NCBI GenBank assembly: GCA_024405115.1 | Contig: JAKSPD010000008.1 | Span: 1 to 55,479 of the forward strand | From: Lachnospiraceae bacterium | Lineage (GTDB): Bacteria > Bacillota > Clostridia > Lachnospirales > Lachnospiraceae | Direction: 5' to 3' | Length of the DNA stretch: 55,479 nt | Shown here: piece after piece, positions 41,257 to 49,503 of the stretch | Numbering within the stretch: the first letter of the stretch is position 1 | How the letters are laid out: each line of letters starts with the position of its first letter | Translations under genes and position numbers: made by a program | Notes under the pieces: model-generated | What the model was told of the DNA's origin: nothing | Databases searched by the model: none | Seen by the model: the letters and a program-made list of their open reading frames with translations, nothing else

Positions 41257-42132
41257 ATGAGACCACCTAAGCTGGCAATCTTTAATGACTTATCCGGGTA
41301 TGGCCGCTGTTCACTGACAGTGGAAATACCCGTTATTTCCGCGCTTGGAATCCAGGCATGTCCCATTCCCACGTCCATACTCTCAAATCACACCGGATTT
41401 CCCAAGGAATACAAGGTGGATTTCACTGAACATATGGAACCTTACGTAAGGGCATGGGAGGATCTGGGACTTTCCTTTGACGGAATACTCACCGGCTACA
41501 TGAATTATGAGGCGCAGGTAAGTCTTGCCGCCTCGTTCATTGAAAAGACGGCTTCGGAAAACACCGTCGTTTTCGTTGATCCGGCCATGGCCGATAACGG
41601 AAAGCTCTACAGGGGTTTCAGCAGCGAGTATGCCACCTACATAAAGGAACGGCTTATCAGGAAGGCTACCATAGTAAAGCCCAACATCACTGAGGCATGC
41701 ATCCTTACCGGCTTTGACTATGATGAGATAATCTGTGACTCGAAGGAACATACGATGAGAAAGCTCAAGTCACACCTCATGAACATTATGGATGAGCTTT
41801 CAACACTGGGCCCTGCCGACATCGTGATAACCGGTATCGAGCGGGGTAACAGCATTATCAATGCCGTTTCAGAAAACGGGGAGGTAAAGTTCCTCACCGC
41901 GCGTAAGACAGGCAGCAACCGTCCCGGAACAGGTGACATTTTCTCCGCCATCACGTGTGCCTCTGTAATGAAGGGAATGGCCTTTGGAAAAGCCGTGGCA
42001 AAGGCGGCTGATTTTGTGTCCACGGCGATAAGGATTTCTGATGACGCCGGTATACCTACGGAGGAAGGCGTAATATTCGAAAACATACTTTCAAAACTTT
42101 CTGCAACGGCGGACCAATTAAGTCCTTATTAA
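41257..42132 (+). CDS. Pyridoxal/pyridoxamine kinase
   Basis: A 291-residue ribokinase-fold enzyme like PdxY/PdxK that phosphorylates vitamin B6. It starts PPKLAIFNDLSGYGRCSLTV and has the B6-kinase segments LSNHTGFP, DGILTGYMN and DPAMADNGKLY. The C-terminal motif is NRPGTGDIFSAITCASVMKG, with the catalytic Asp in GTGD. It is co-transcribed with the ECF S component, so imported B6 would be trapped by phosphorylation. Confidence 0.92.
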   Translation: MRPPKLAIFNDLSGYGRCSLTVEIPVISALGIQACPIPTSILSNHTGFPKEYKVDFTEHMEPYVRAWEDLGLSFDGILTGYMNYEAQVSLAASFIEKTASENTVVFVDPAMADNGKLYRGFSSEYATYIKERLIRKATIVKPNITEACILTGFDYDEIICDSKEHTMRKLKSHLMNIMDELSTLGPADIVITGIERGNSIINAVSENGEVKFLTARKTGSNRPGTGDIFSAITCASVMKGMAFGKAVAKAADFVSTAIRISDDAGIPTEEGVIFENILSKLSATADQLSPY

Positions 42133-42183
42133 TGGACAGCTGAAAGCTGCATAATGTGCCCATAAGGTAAATCGGAGGTGCTT

Positions 42184-42390
42184 ATGGGCATTGTAGTTTT
42201 AAAAATATGGCTTATAGTTCTTGTGGTAATTGATGTAATGCTCTTCTTCCAGGCATTTTCAAGGGTGGTCCTTTACATCGCCGGCAGGACAGGTGAAATC
42301 GACTGGACCGTCTACAACATCATAATGCTTAAACTCCTTGCCGTGGCTTTCCTGCCCATCACGGCCATGGTCCTTTATCTGAAAAAATAA
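42184..42390 (+). CDS. Small two-helix membrane protein
   Basis: A 68-residue protein with two hydrophobic helices (VVLKIWLIVLVVIDVMLFFQ; LKLLAVAFLPITAMVLYLKK) joined by a short polar loop. I do not recognise a family. It is likely real: GGAGGTG (42174-42180) precedes the ATG, and the stop TAA shares a base with the next gene's ATG, indicating coupling. Confidence 0.72.
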   Translation: MGIVVLKIWLIVLVVIDVMLFFQAFSRVVLYIAGRTGEIDWTVYNIIMLKLLAVAFLPITAMVLYLKK

Positions 42391-43220
42391 TGAGTGAAGA
42401 ATCCTTAAAAAAAGAAGATTATGTGGAACCCTGCTGTCCCTTTGACACATCACAGTGGAAAAAGGAGGCACCTGTAAAACCCATAGACATAAGACGTGTC
42501 GTAGAAAAACTTGATGAATATTTCTACAAAGGCGACATGAACGGTGCAATGCGCCACCTTCAGTACTGGAAGGAAGAGGCCGTCCTGGGGAATGACAGGA
42601 CAGGTGAGTTTCAGGTAGAAAATGAACTCATGGGCCTGTGCAGAAAGCTCGGAAAGGGTGAAGAAGCAAAATCCCATGCCACGCGTGCCATAGAGCTTGT
42701 CGGTGAACTTGGCATCGGTGACAACGTGGGTGCCGCCACGGCATTCCTTAACTGCGGGACGGTGTTCCGCGCCTTTGGTGAATCAGAAAGGTCCATTGAA
42801 CTTTTTAAAAAGGCTGAGTCCATCTACAGAGCACAGTTACCAGAAGGTGACGAAAGATTCGGCGGGCTCTACAACAACATGGCCCTTTCTGAAAGCGGCC
42901 TTGGGATGTATGAGGACGCCATACGGCATGACGGGATGGCACTGTCCGTAATGGAAGGTGTTTCCGGAGGAAAGGCAAACATGGCCATCACGTACCTTAA
43001 CATGGCTAACCTGTATGAGGCGTGGCTTGGACTCGAGGATGCCCTTTCAAAGATTGATGAATGCGTTGAAAATGCATGGAATGCACTTAACGATCCTTCC
43101 CTTAATCATGACGGATATTACACATTCGTATGTGAAAAATGTTACACCACCTTCCTTTATTACGGCTACCTGGAGTACGGGGAGGAAATCCAGAAAAGAT
43201 CTGAAAAAAATAAGGAGTAG
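42390..43220 (+). CDS. Tetratricopeptide-repeat protein
   Basis: A 276-residue soluble protein made mostly of helical TPR-like repeats: GEEAKSHATRAIELVGELG, FRAFGESERSIELFKKAESI, LYNNMALSESGLGMYEDAIR, and AITYLNMANLYEAWLGLEDA. Such proteins usually mediate protein contacts; the partner is unknown. It is coupled to the small membrane protein upstream (shared base) and followed 10 bp later by an acetyltransferase. Confidence 0.8.
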   Translation: MSEESLKKEDYVEPCCPFDTSQWKKEAPVKPIDIRRVVEKLDEYFYKGDMNGAMRHLQYWKEEAVLGNDRTGEFQVENELMGLCRKLGKGEEAKSHATRAIELVGELGIGDNVGAATAFLNCGTVFRAFGESERSIELFKKAESIYRAQLPEGDERFGGLYNNMALSESGLGMYEDAIRHDGMALSVMEGVSGGKANMAITYLNMANLYEAWLGLEDALSKIDECVENAWNALNDPSLNHDGYYTFVCEKCYTTFLYYGYLEYGEEIQKRSEKNKE

Positions 43221-43230
43221 CAGCCCCTCA

Positions 43231-43725
43231 ATGCTTAATGTCAGAAACTCAAAGGTAGAAGATCTTCCTGAAATGCACAGGCTTTATGACCTGGGGCGCG
43301 CCCACATGAGGGCTGAGGGCAACACAACACAGTGGGGCCCGACAGATAACCCGGATGAAAAGCTTGAAAACGATATCAGGAAAGGAATCAGCTATGTTGT
43401 CACTGATGAAACCGGAAAGGTCTGTGGCACCTTTGCGTTCATCCTCGGTGACGACCCTGCGTATGCGGTAATAGAGGACGGATCATGGCCTGACGATGAG
43501 CCTTACGGAACCATCCACCGCATTGCCTCCGACCAGGTGACAAAGGGCATCCTTAAGGCAGCCCTTTCATACTGTGACACCAGAACAAAAAATATCCGCA
43601 TTGATACTCATGCGGATAATAAGACAATGCAGGCCGCCGTCAGAAAGCAGGGCTTCATTAAGGCCGGCACCATCTATGTTGATGACGGTACCCCAAGGAT
43701 TGCATTCTATCGAAAAACAAGCTGA
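43231..43725 (+). CDS. GNAT-family N-acetyltransferase
   Basis: A 164-residue GNAT protein beginning LNVRNSKVEDLPEMHRLYDL. Further features are YVVTDETGKVCGTFAFILGD, a central substrate/CoA region (PYGTIHRIASDQVTKGILKA) and a C-terminal FYRK strand, as in the IAA-like acetyltransferases of Lachnospiraceae. ATG at 43231 is 10 bp after the TPR stop, with AAGGAG at 43211-43216. The acceptor is unknown. Confidence 0.82.
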   Translation: MLNVRNSKVEDLPEMHRLYDLGRAHMRAEGNTTQWGPTDNPDEKLENDIRKGISYVVTDETGKVCGTFAFILGDDPAYAVIEDGSWPDDEPYGTIHRIASDQVTKGILKAALSYCDTRTKNIRIDTHADNKTMQAAVRKQGFIKAGTIYVDDGTPRIAFYRKTS

Positions 43726-43862
43726 AAGACATAAAATAAAAAGCATCTGTTCATGAAAATATCACCGGTCACCGCAAAAGCAGAGATCGTGAATGCCGAA
43801 GAAATAAGTCAGGCCAGAAGAATCATCGTGATTATTCTTTTTTCATTTACTCCCTCCCATAA

Positions 43863-43898
43863 ACAAAACGACCTGCGGGAAATCATCCCTGCGCAGGC
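43863..43898 (-). terminator. Terminator of the telA operon
   Basis: On the minus strand CCTGCGCAGGGA pairs with TCCCGCAGG across a short loop, followed by CGTTTTGTTT. It ends the telA-xpaC-membrane protein transcript. The rest of the gap 43726-43907 shows no credible gene. Confidence 0.6.
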
Positions 43899-43907
43899 CG
43901 CAGCCAT

Positions 43908-44249
43908 TTATTTTCTCTTTTTATTATCGCCGTCCTCATCCGGGAAATTGTTGAGGATCTTTTTTGCCATTATGAAGTTATATACCACACAGGCAATCAG
44001 GATTCCAAGCCCGGTATAAAGCCCTGCCGTTGTTCCCATGAACGGGATGTAGTCTGAAAAAGCCATAAGTATTACAACGCTTCCCTCGATAATGTAAGTC
44101 GTTCCGTCAATTGTCGAGAACCTCCTTATCTGTTCCTGAGTGGAAGCGGCAGTATTCCTTCCCGCAACGGTTTTTTTGGCAATCTCATACATTCCCATGC
44201 ATACCGCGACTATTCCGATAAATACCATCAGAAGCTGGACCAGTTCCAT
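43908..44249 (-). CDS. Small integral membrane protein, unknown family
   Basis: A 113-residue protein with three hydrophobic helices (LVQLLMVFIGIVAVCMGMYE; YIIEGSVVILMAFSDYIPFM; YTGLGILIACVVYNFIMAKK) and an acidic-basic tail (NNFPDEDGDNKKRK). I do not recognise it. GGAG precedes the ATG and only 14 bp separate it from the XpaC-like gene, so it belongs to the TelA operon. Confidence 0.7.
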   Translation of the reverse strand: MELVQLLMVFIGIVAVCMGMYEIAKKTVAGRNTAASTQEQIRRFSTIDGTTYIIEGSVVILMAFSDYIPFMGTTAGLYTGLGILIACVVYNFIMAKKILNNFPDEDGDNKKRK

Positions 44250-44263
44250 ATTTTACTCCTTCT

Positions 44264-44938
44264 TCAGGCTTCTTCCCTGATACCATCCCTTGCAAGCATG
44301 GTATCAAGTGTTCTCTTCTCAACCGTCAGGTCAAGCATCTCATCATTGAAAAGACTCCTGTACTGCTTTTTATAAGCATCAAGAAGGTTTTCACAGCAGG
44401 ATACAGCCTTGACCTTAGCCTCATCAGCTACGCCGCCTGCCTCTACGGTAAGGTATTTCTCAAGTACAGTTTCCAGGGTTGGAAGGTAGTAACTGAAGAA
44501 ATGCTTTGTCCTCTTTATCTCATGGGGCTGGCGCGAGATTTCATTCACTATCTTAAGTGCCCAGTTATAGGCCTCGTAGGATTTAGCGCGTACCTCTTCA
44601 TCCTGAACCTTTCTGATGAGTGCATTTATCTTTAGGATCTGTGTCTTGGCGTTTCTGATCTCGTCCGGATCATTGTCCTTTATGGCCTGCTCCTCTGAAG
44701 GCGCATCAGTCTTAGCTTTGGCAGCCATTCTTTTTTTATTTTCATCGGAACCGCTTTTAATGGCATAAATGGTGACTGCAATAACACCTAATGCAAAAAT
44801 TCCTGCCAGGATAAAAATCCCTACAAATACGATTTTGAAAAGTGACGGCAGTATTTTTGTTAATACAAAAAGGGCTATCACTATACTTACAAAACTAAGC
44901 AGTGCTCCACCGGCTCCGCCCTTATTTGAACCTCTCAA
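44264..44938 (-). CDS. XpaC-family membrane protein
   Basis: A 224-residue protein with two N-terminal transmembrane helices (ALLSFVSIVIALFVLTKILP; IVFVGIFILAGIFALGVIAV) and a helical cytoplasmic domain. It resembles XpaC (named for X-phosphate hydrolysis), which in Firmicutes precedes or follows telA. The start appears to be TTG at 44938, immediately after the telA stop (TAATTG) with AAAGGAGAGG well spaced; the next ATG would delete both helices. Function is unproven; it is linked to envelope stress through TelA. Confidence 0.8.
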   Translation of the reverse strand: MRGSNKGGAGGALLSFVSIVIALFVLTKILPSLFKIVFVGIFILAGIFALGVIAVTIYAIKSGSDENKKRMAAKAKTDAPSEEQAIKDNDPDEIRNAKTQILKINALIRKVQDEEVRAKSYEAYNWALKIVNEISRQPHEIKRTKHFFSYYLPTLETVLEKYLTVEAGGVADEAKVKAVSCCENLLDAYKKQYRSLFNDEMLDLTVEKRTLDTMLARDGIREEA

Positions 44939-46078
44939 TTATTCCTCTCCTTTTGAGTCGTTACTCTGTGTGCTTAATGCAAGGAGCTTTGTCTTGAGCT
45001 CCTCCTCAATCTGGGCAAGCTCGCCTTCTGCATTTGCGCGGGCCTTTCTGCCCTCTTCCTGGATTCTTGTTACCTCCGTAAGGGACTCGATGAGTTTCTG
45101 GTTTGTTTCCTTTAATGTCTCGATATCCACAACGCTTCTCTCGCTTTCCTTTGCAATCTCGATTGTTCCGGTCTTAAGGATGTCGGCATTCTTCTTAAGA
45201 AGCTCATTTGTAAGATCCGTAACTTCCTTTTCAGCCTTTAATGCTTCCTGTGAATGTGCAAGTCCGAGAGAAAGTACCAGCTGGTTCTTCCAGAGCGGAA
45301 TGGTATTTACCAGGGTCGACTGGATTCTCTCAACCATGAGTGAATCATTGTTCTGGATGAGCCTTATCTGGGGAGCCATCTGCATTGAGACGGTCCTTGT
45401 AAGTTCAAGGTCATACAGCTTCTTCTCAAATCTTGTCACGATGTCAGCATAGTCAGCTGCTGCCTGAGCATCCTCAGGAAGACCTGTCTCAGCCGCCTTT
45501 GCCTGGAGTTCCTTGAGTTTTCCTTCCTTTGCATCCTCGAGTGCCTTCTTGCCGGCAAGAATGTACATCGTCAGCTCCTTATAGTAAGTAAGGTTTGCAG
45601 AATACATCTCATCGAGCATAGCGGCATCCTTTGTAAGTACGATCTGATGATCCTCGAGAACATCTGAAATCTTCTCAACGTTCTTTTCAGTCGTTGCATA
45701 CTGAGCCTTTAACTTCTCAACGGGAACGTTCTTCTTGAAAAGTCCCAGGAAGCCCTTTGACTCTGTGGGCTCGTTCTTGAGCTCTGCCACAAGGTTTGTG
45801 ATCATTGCACCCACTTCACCAAGGTCCTTTGTCTTTATTCCCTGAAGTGCAGTGTCTGAAAACTCAGCTACCTTCTGCTGGCTCGCCGCCCCGTATGTCA
45901 TAACGGAATTAGTATCAGTAATATCTATCTTTGCAGCAAACTCTGTGATGGCAGTCTGCTCTTCATCTGTGAGAACCACATCCTTCATGTACTCAGCATC
46001 TGCGGGTACTATCTCAGCTGCTTCCTCTTCAGCCTTTTTTGCAAACGGATCAAGTGTAAGCTCTATCTTCTCTTCCAT
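44939..46078 (-). CDS. telA: Toxic anion resistance protein TelA family
   Basis: A 379-residue largely coiled-coil protein with family segments SVMTYGAASQQKVAEFSDTA (~58-77), GLFKKNVPVEKLKAQY, LTRTVSMQMAPQIRLIQNND, and NTIPLWKNQLVLSLGLAHSQ (~266-285). TelA proteins are associated with tellurite and envelope-agent tolerance; mechanism is unclear. GGAGAAG precedes the ATG. First gene of a three-gene operon. Confidence 0.92.
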   Translation of the reverse strand: MEEKIELTLDPFAKKAEEEAAEIVPADAEYMKDVVLTDEEQTAITEFAAKIDITDTNSVMTYGAASQQKVAEFSDTALQGIKTKDLGEVGAMITNLVAELKNEPTESKGFLGLFKKNVPVEKLKAQYATTEKNVEKISDVLEDHQIVLTKDAAMLDEMYSANLTYYKELTMYILAGKKALEDAKEGKLKELQAKAAETGLPEDAQAAADYADIVTRFEKKLYDLELTRTVSMQMAPQIRLIQNNDSLMVERIQSTLVNTIPLWKNQLVLSLGLAHSQEALKAEKEVTDLTNELLKKNADILKTGTIEIAKESERSVVDIETLKETNQKLIESLTEVTRIQEEGRKARANAEGELAQIEEELKTKLLALSTQSNDSKGEE

Positions 46079-46158
46079 ATTCTTCTCCTTTTTTATTTAA
46101 ATGACCAAAATGGTTTCCATCCTTATAAATATAAGTTTTTTGCGTGACTTTGTCAATG

Positions 46159-46905
46159 TCACACATAAAGCCTCAGCTTTACGAAAAGCCTTCCCCTTCG
46201 GCTTTCCGCCTCGATTCCGTCGTATATGAACTTACCGTGTCCGCGGACGGATATCTTCATTCCTTCCTTCAGCTTTGCGGCATTTCCGGATGCCTCCCTT
46301 CCGTCAAGGAACACATATCCGGATGAAATGGTTTCCGAGGCCTTTGCACGTGGCAGCTTAAATACCGCTGCTATGACCGCGTCAAGCCTTTCCGATGCCA
46401 CGTTCGCCTTCATTTCTTTTAAGTCAGGAGCTATGTCGCATTCTGAAAGCGAAACGGCCTCTGCATTAACCTCTGTGTGTTTAACTCTTGTAAGTCCATC
46501 CGTTATCACCTCTTTCATTTCGGATATACAGTAAATGTACGCCGTGTTTTCCTTTATGAGTATGTCGCCGATGCAGTCACGTTCAATCTGAAGGTTCATC
46601 AGTGCCCCAAGGAAATCCCTGTGCGTAAGGTCATCCGCAAATTTCTTATTTACAGGAGTGATTCTTATGCAGGAAATAAGCTCTGAGGGGATTGCATCCA
46701 TATCGGCGTAAGACGCCGGAAAGACGGCCATGGCGCGCTCCGGGTCTGTATGACCGCCACAAAGGAACGGTCCCTCCGTTCTCTCAAAGGTCTGAAGAAA
46801 CTCTGCCTGTTCCACGCCTGTAAGAAATCCGGTGTGCTTTGTGACATCACGGAGTTCCGATACCCTCATAAGATCTTTGATTCTTTTAACAAATGATTCT
46901 TCCAT
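46159..46905 (-). CDS. ylmH: YlmH-family RNA-binding protein with S4 domain
   Basis: A 248-residue protein. The N-terminal region holds HTGFLTGVEQAEFLQTFE and VFPASYADMDAIPSELISCI, as in YlmH. The C-terminal S4 RNA-binding domain is RLDAVIAAVFKLPRAKASET followed by SGYVFLDGREASGNAAKLKE. In Bacillus YlmH lies with cell-division genes and has been linked to ribosome quality control; here it is isolated from that cluster. No strong Shine-Dalgarno is seen. It is divergent from the Cof phosphatase. Confidence 0.9.
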   Translation of the reverse strand: MEESFVKRIKDLMRVSELRDVTKHTGFLTGVEQAEFLQTFERTEGPFLCGGHTDPERAMAVFPASYADMDAIPSELISCIRITPVNKKFADDLTHRDFLGALMNLQIERDCIGDILIKENTAYIYCISEMKEVITDGLTRVKHTEVNAEAVSLSECDIAPDLKEMKANVASERLDAVIAAVFKLPRAKASETISSGYVFLDGREASGNAAKLKEGMKISVRGHGKFIYDGIEAESRRGRLFVKLRLYV

Positions 46906-47051
46906 GAAGTCATTTTACCACAGTTACCGATCTTTTAATTCGTTAAAAAACGGACAATAAATCCGATTATTCCGAAAAATCCGTAATTTTTTACAATACC
47001 AAACCCTGTTTTATGAGTTATAATACTGATATCAAATATAAGGACGACATC

Positions 47052-47888
47052 ATGGAAAAAAAAGAGATAAAGGTGATCGGGCTTGACCTTGACGGAACAC
47101 TGCTTGATCCGGATAAGAAGATATCAGAATTCACATTTGACACATTAAAGGAAGCCTCTGAAAGAGGAATCGAGATAGTTCCCTCGACAGGGCGCTATTT
47201 TAGCGCCATGCCCGCATGTATAAGGGAAATGCCGTTCGTTCACTACTCAATAAACATCAACGGTGCCTCCGTTGCAGACGTGAGGACCGGTGAGAAGCTT
47301 TATACTGCGGAGATACCGCTTTCTGAAGCTTTGGACATCATGCGTTATCTCGACACAAAGCCGGCCCTTTATGACTGCTACATGAATGACCACGGATGGA
47401 TCACCGGTTCGTTTAAGGACAGGGTTGAAAGCTTTGTACAGGATCCGCATTACATCGACATGGTAAGAAACCTCCGTGATTCAGTTCCGGAGTTAAAGGC
47501 TTTCATTACAGAAAAGGGACGTGACATCCAGAAGATCCAGTTCTTTACATATGACCATGATTTCCAGCAGGAGACTCTGCACCACGGTGCAGAGCTTTTC
47601 CCTGACATCATATGCACATCATCCGTAAGGGATGAAAACGTGGAGTTCAACAACATCCATGCAAACAAGGGGGATGCACTTTGCGGTCTTGCAGTAAAGC
47701 TTGGGTATACAAGGGAAAACACCATGGCGTTCGGCGACGGTGACAATGACATTCCCATGATAAAGGCAGCTGCAGTTGGGGTGGCAATGTCCAACTCCTG
47801 CGAAGATGCGCTTAAGGCAGCTGACTTCATAGCCCTTTCTAACGCGGAGGACGGAGTGGCTAAGTTCATAAGGGAATACTGTTTCTAG
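47052..47888 (+). CDS. Cof-type HAD-IIB phosphatase
   Basis: A 278-residue sugar-phosphate or cofactor phosphatase. Motif I VIGLDLDGTLLDPD (residues 8-21), motif II VPSTGRYFSAM, and motif IV MAFGDGDNDIPMIKAAAVGV, then AMSN. The CAP domain lies between II and IV. ATG at 47052 is preferred because AAGGA precedes it; an upstream ATG at 47013 lacks one. 20 bp separate it from the peptidase gene, probably co-transcribed. Confidence 0.92.
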   Translation: MEKKEIKVIGLDLDGTLLDPDKKISEFTFDTLKEASERGIEIVPSTGRYFSAMPACIREMPFVHYSININGASVADVRTGEKLYTAEIPLSEALDIMRYLDTKPALYDCYMNDHGWITGSFKDRVESFVQDPHYIDMVRNLRDSVPELKAFITEKGRDIQKIQFFTYDHDFQQETLHHGAELFPDIICTSSVRDENVEFNNIHANKGDALCGLAVKLGYTRENTMAFGDGDNDIPMIKAAAVGVAMSNSCEDALKAADFIALSNAEDGVAKFIREYCF

Positions 47889-47908
47889 AATAAACGTAGG
47901 GGGAAGTT

Positions 47909-49435
47909 ATGTGCGATACGATAGCTATCAATAAGAAGTTTTCTGAAACAATGCAGACCATCCTTGCCAAAAACAGCGACCGTCCGCTTGGCGAGTGCCA
48001 GCCGCTTGGCTATTTCCCTGCCGGAACAAAAAGGGAGAAACCCTCATGTGTGAAAAGCACTTCAAAGAAAATGACTGCAACTGTAAACGGGACGGGGTAC
48101 TGTAAAGAAGGATCCAGATTCGCCGTGATAGGAAGCCGTCCCTATTGGATGGACGGATTTGAGATGGGTGCCAATGAAAAAGGCCTTTTCATCGGAAACG
48201 AGGCGGAAGGTTCTAAATGCCCTGCTGAAACCGTGGAAGGTCTCCTGGGAATGGACATGTTAAGATGTGCCCTTGAGGCAGCTGAAACGGCCAGGGAGGC
48301 AGTCGGTGTCATAACCGGACTTTTGGAGACCTTCGGGCAGAATGCCAATGCCTCACAGCTTTTTGACAGAAGATATGAAAACACATTCATCATGTGCGAT
48401 CAGAAGGAAGTATGGATACTTGAAACGGCGGGCAGGCAGTGGGTATCAAAGAAAATTGATGATTATGCTACGGTATCAAACTGCTATACGATCACTACCG
48501 ACTGGACCGAATGTTCAAAAGACATGAAAAAAACGGTACGTGACAACCGCTGGCTCCATCCTTCCGAGCCTGTTGACTTTGCAAAGGCTTATACGAAGCC
48601 TGCCACCCGTCAGAGGTTCTCAGTACCGCGCCGTAACCAGATGATGAAACTCCTCTTTGGATGCCTTTTACAGTCAATGAATGAAATCGCACAGAAACGA
48701 CTTGAGGATGACATCGAAGACGGTAAGTTCCATGATGACCGTGAACTTAATAAAGCCCTTAAGTCATATGGAGCCTCCGTCGGTGTCCCGATGCTTAAGT
48801 TCATTCTTGGTGACCATTTTGAAGATGAGATAAATGCCGGCAGGTTCTCGGACTCCGGCGGGGAAAACTGTTCCATCTGTATGCATGCAAATTCATGGGA
48901 TGAGGCAAAGACCGCAGCTTCCATGATAATGACATACGAAAAGGGAATCGGATTGAAGCTTCTGTGGGCACCGGCATCACCCTGCATGAGCGTCTACATT
49001 CCTGTTTACTGGATTCCCGGGCAGGTTCCGAAGATACCGGAATGCATGTCACGTGGCAGTGAGAAATTTGATGACGAATCCCTTTGGTGGCATATGGAAT
49101 GGGCAGGACAACTTACAGGCATTGATGAAGAAGTCTATTCTGAAGATAACAGTAATGACCTTCTTGAAGTCGAACTTAACCAGGAGGACGCGCAGGAACG
49201 CATTGAAAAACTTGCCAGAAAGCTTGTTAAGGATGGAATGGAAAAAGAAGCACAGGAACTTTTAAATGAATTCACCGAAAACTATGCCCTTAAGGCAATG
49301 CTTGCCGCAGGAGACATAAACGACTACATGATAAAGGAAATTCAGGCAGATGGCGGTTTTTACGGGCCCAGAAAAGAATTCCTTAAGGACTATGCGGAAA
49401 GAGTCTCACTTTTTGAAAACATAGTCTTAAGCTGA
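47909..49435 (+). CDS. C69-family dipeptidase (PepD/U34, Ntn hydrolase)
   Basis: A 508-residue peptidase beginning MCDTIAINKK, which places the nucleophilic Cys at residue 2, exposed after Met removal or short processing, as in family C69. Further family segments are TILAKNSDRPLGECQPLGYF, NEKGLFIGNEAEG, LGMDMLRCALEAAETAREAV and CSICMHANSWDEAKTAASMI. It hydrolyses dipeptides, probably in the cytoplasm as no signal peptide is present. GGGGGAAG precedes the ATG. Confidence 0.92.
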   Translation: MCDTIAINKKFSETMQTILAKNSDRPLGECQPLGYFPAGTKREKPSCVKSTSKKMTATVNGTGYCKEGSRFAVIGSRPYWMDGFEMGANEKGLFIGNEAEGSKCPAETVEGLLGMDMLRCALEAAETAREAVGVITGLLETFGQNANASQLFDRRYENTFIMCDQKEVWILETAGRQWVSKKIDDYATVSNCYTITTDWTECSKDMKKTVRDNRWLHPSEPVDFAKAYTKPATRQRFSVPRRNQMMKLLFGCLLQSMNEIAQKRLEDDIEDGKFHDDRELNKALKSYGASVGVPMLKFILGDHFEDEINAGRFSDSGGENCSICMHANSWDEAKTAASMIMTYEKGIGLKLLWAPASPCMSVYIPVYWIPGQVPKIPECMSRGSEKFDDESLWWHMEWAGQLTGIDEEVYSEDNSNDLLEVELNQEDAQERIEKLARKLVKDGMEKEAQELLNEFTENYALKAMLAAGDINDYMIKEIQADGGFYGPRKEFLKDYAERVSLFENIVLS

Positions 49436-49453
49436 TTAAAAAGATGAATTTAA

Positions 49454-49488
49454 GAGGAGGACCTCCGTTTTGGAGATCCTCCTTTTTT
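49454..49488 (+). terminator. Terminator after the C69 peptidase
   Basis: AGGAGGA pairs with TCCTCCT, extended by an inner CTCC/GGAG stem, followed by TTTTTT. It lies 18 bp after the stop and 15 bp before the convergent antiporter gene's end. Confidence 0.85.
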
Positions 49489-49503
49489 GTCTGATTATTA
49501 ATC

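Noticed and set aside
43753-44019. Small plus-strand gene after the GNAT
   Set aside because: It crosses the telA-operon terminator and the end of the convergent membrane-protein gene and has no credible ribosome binding site.
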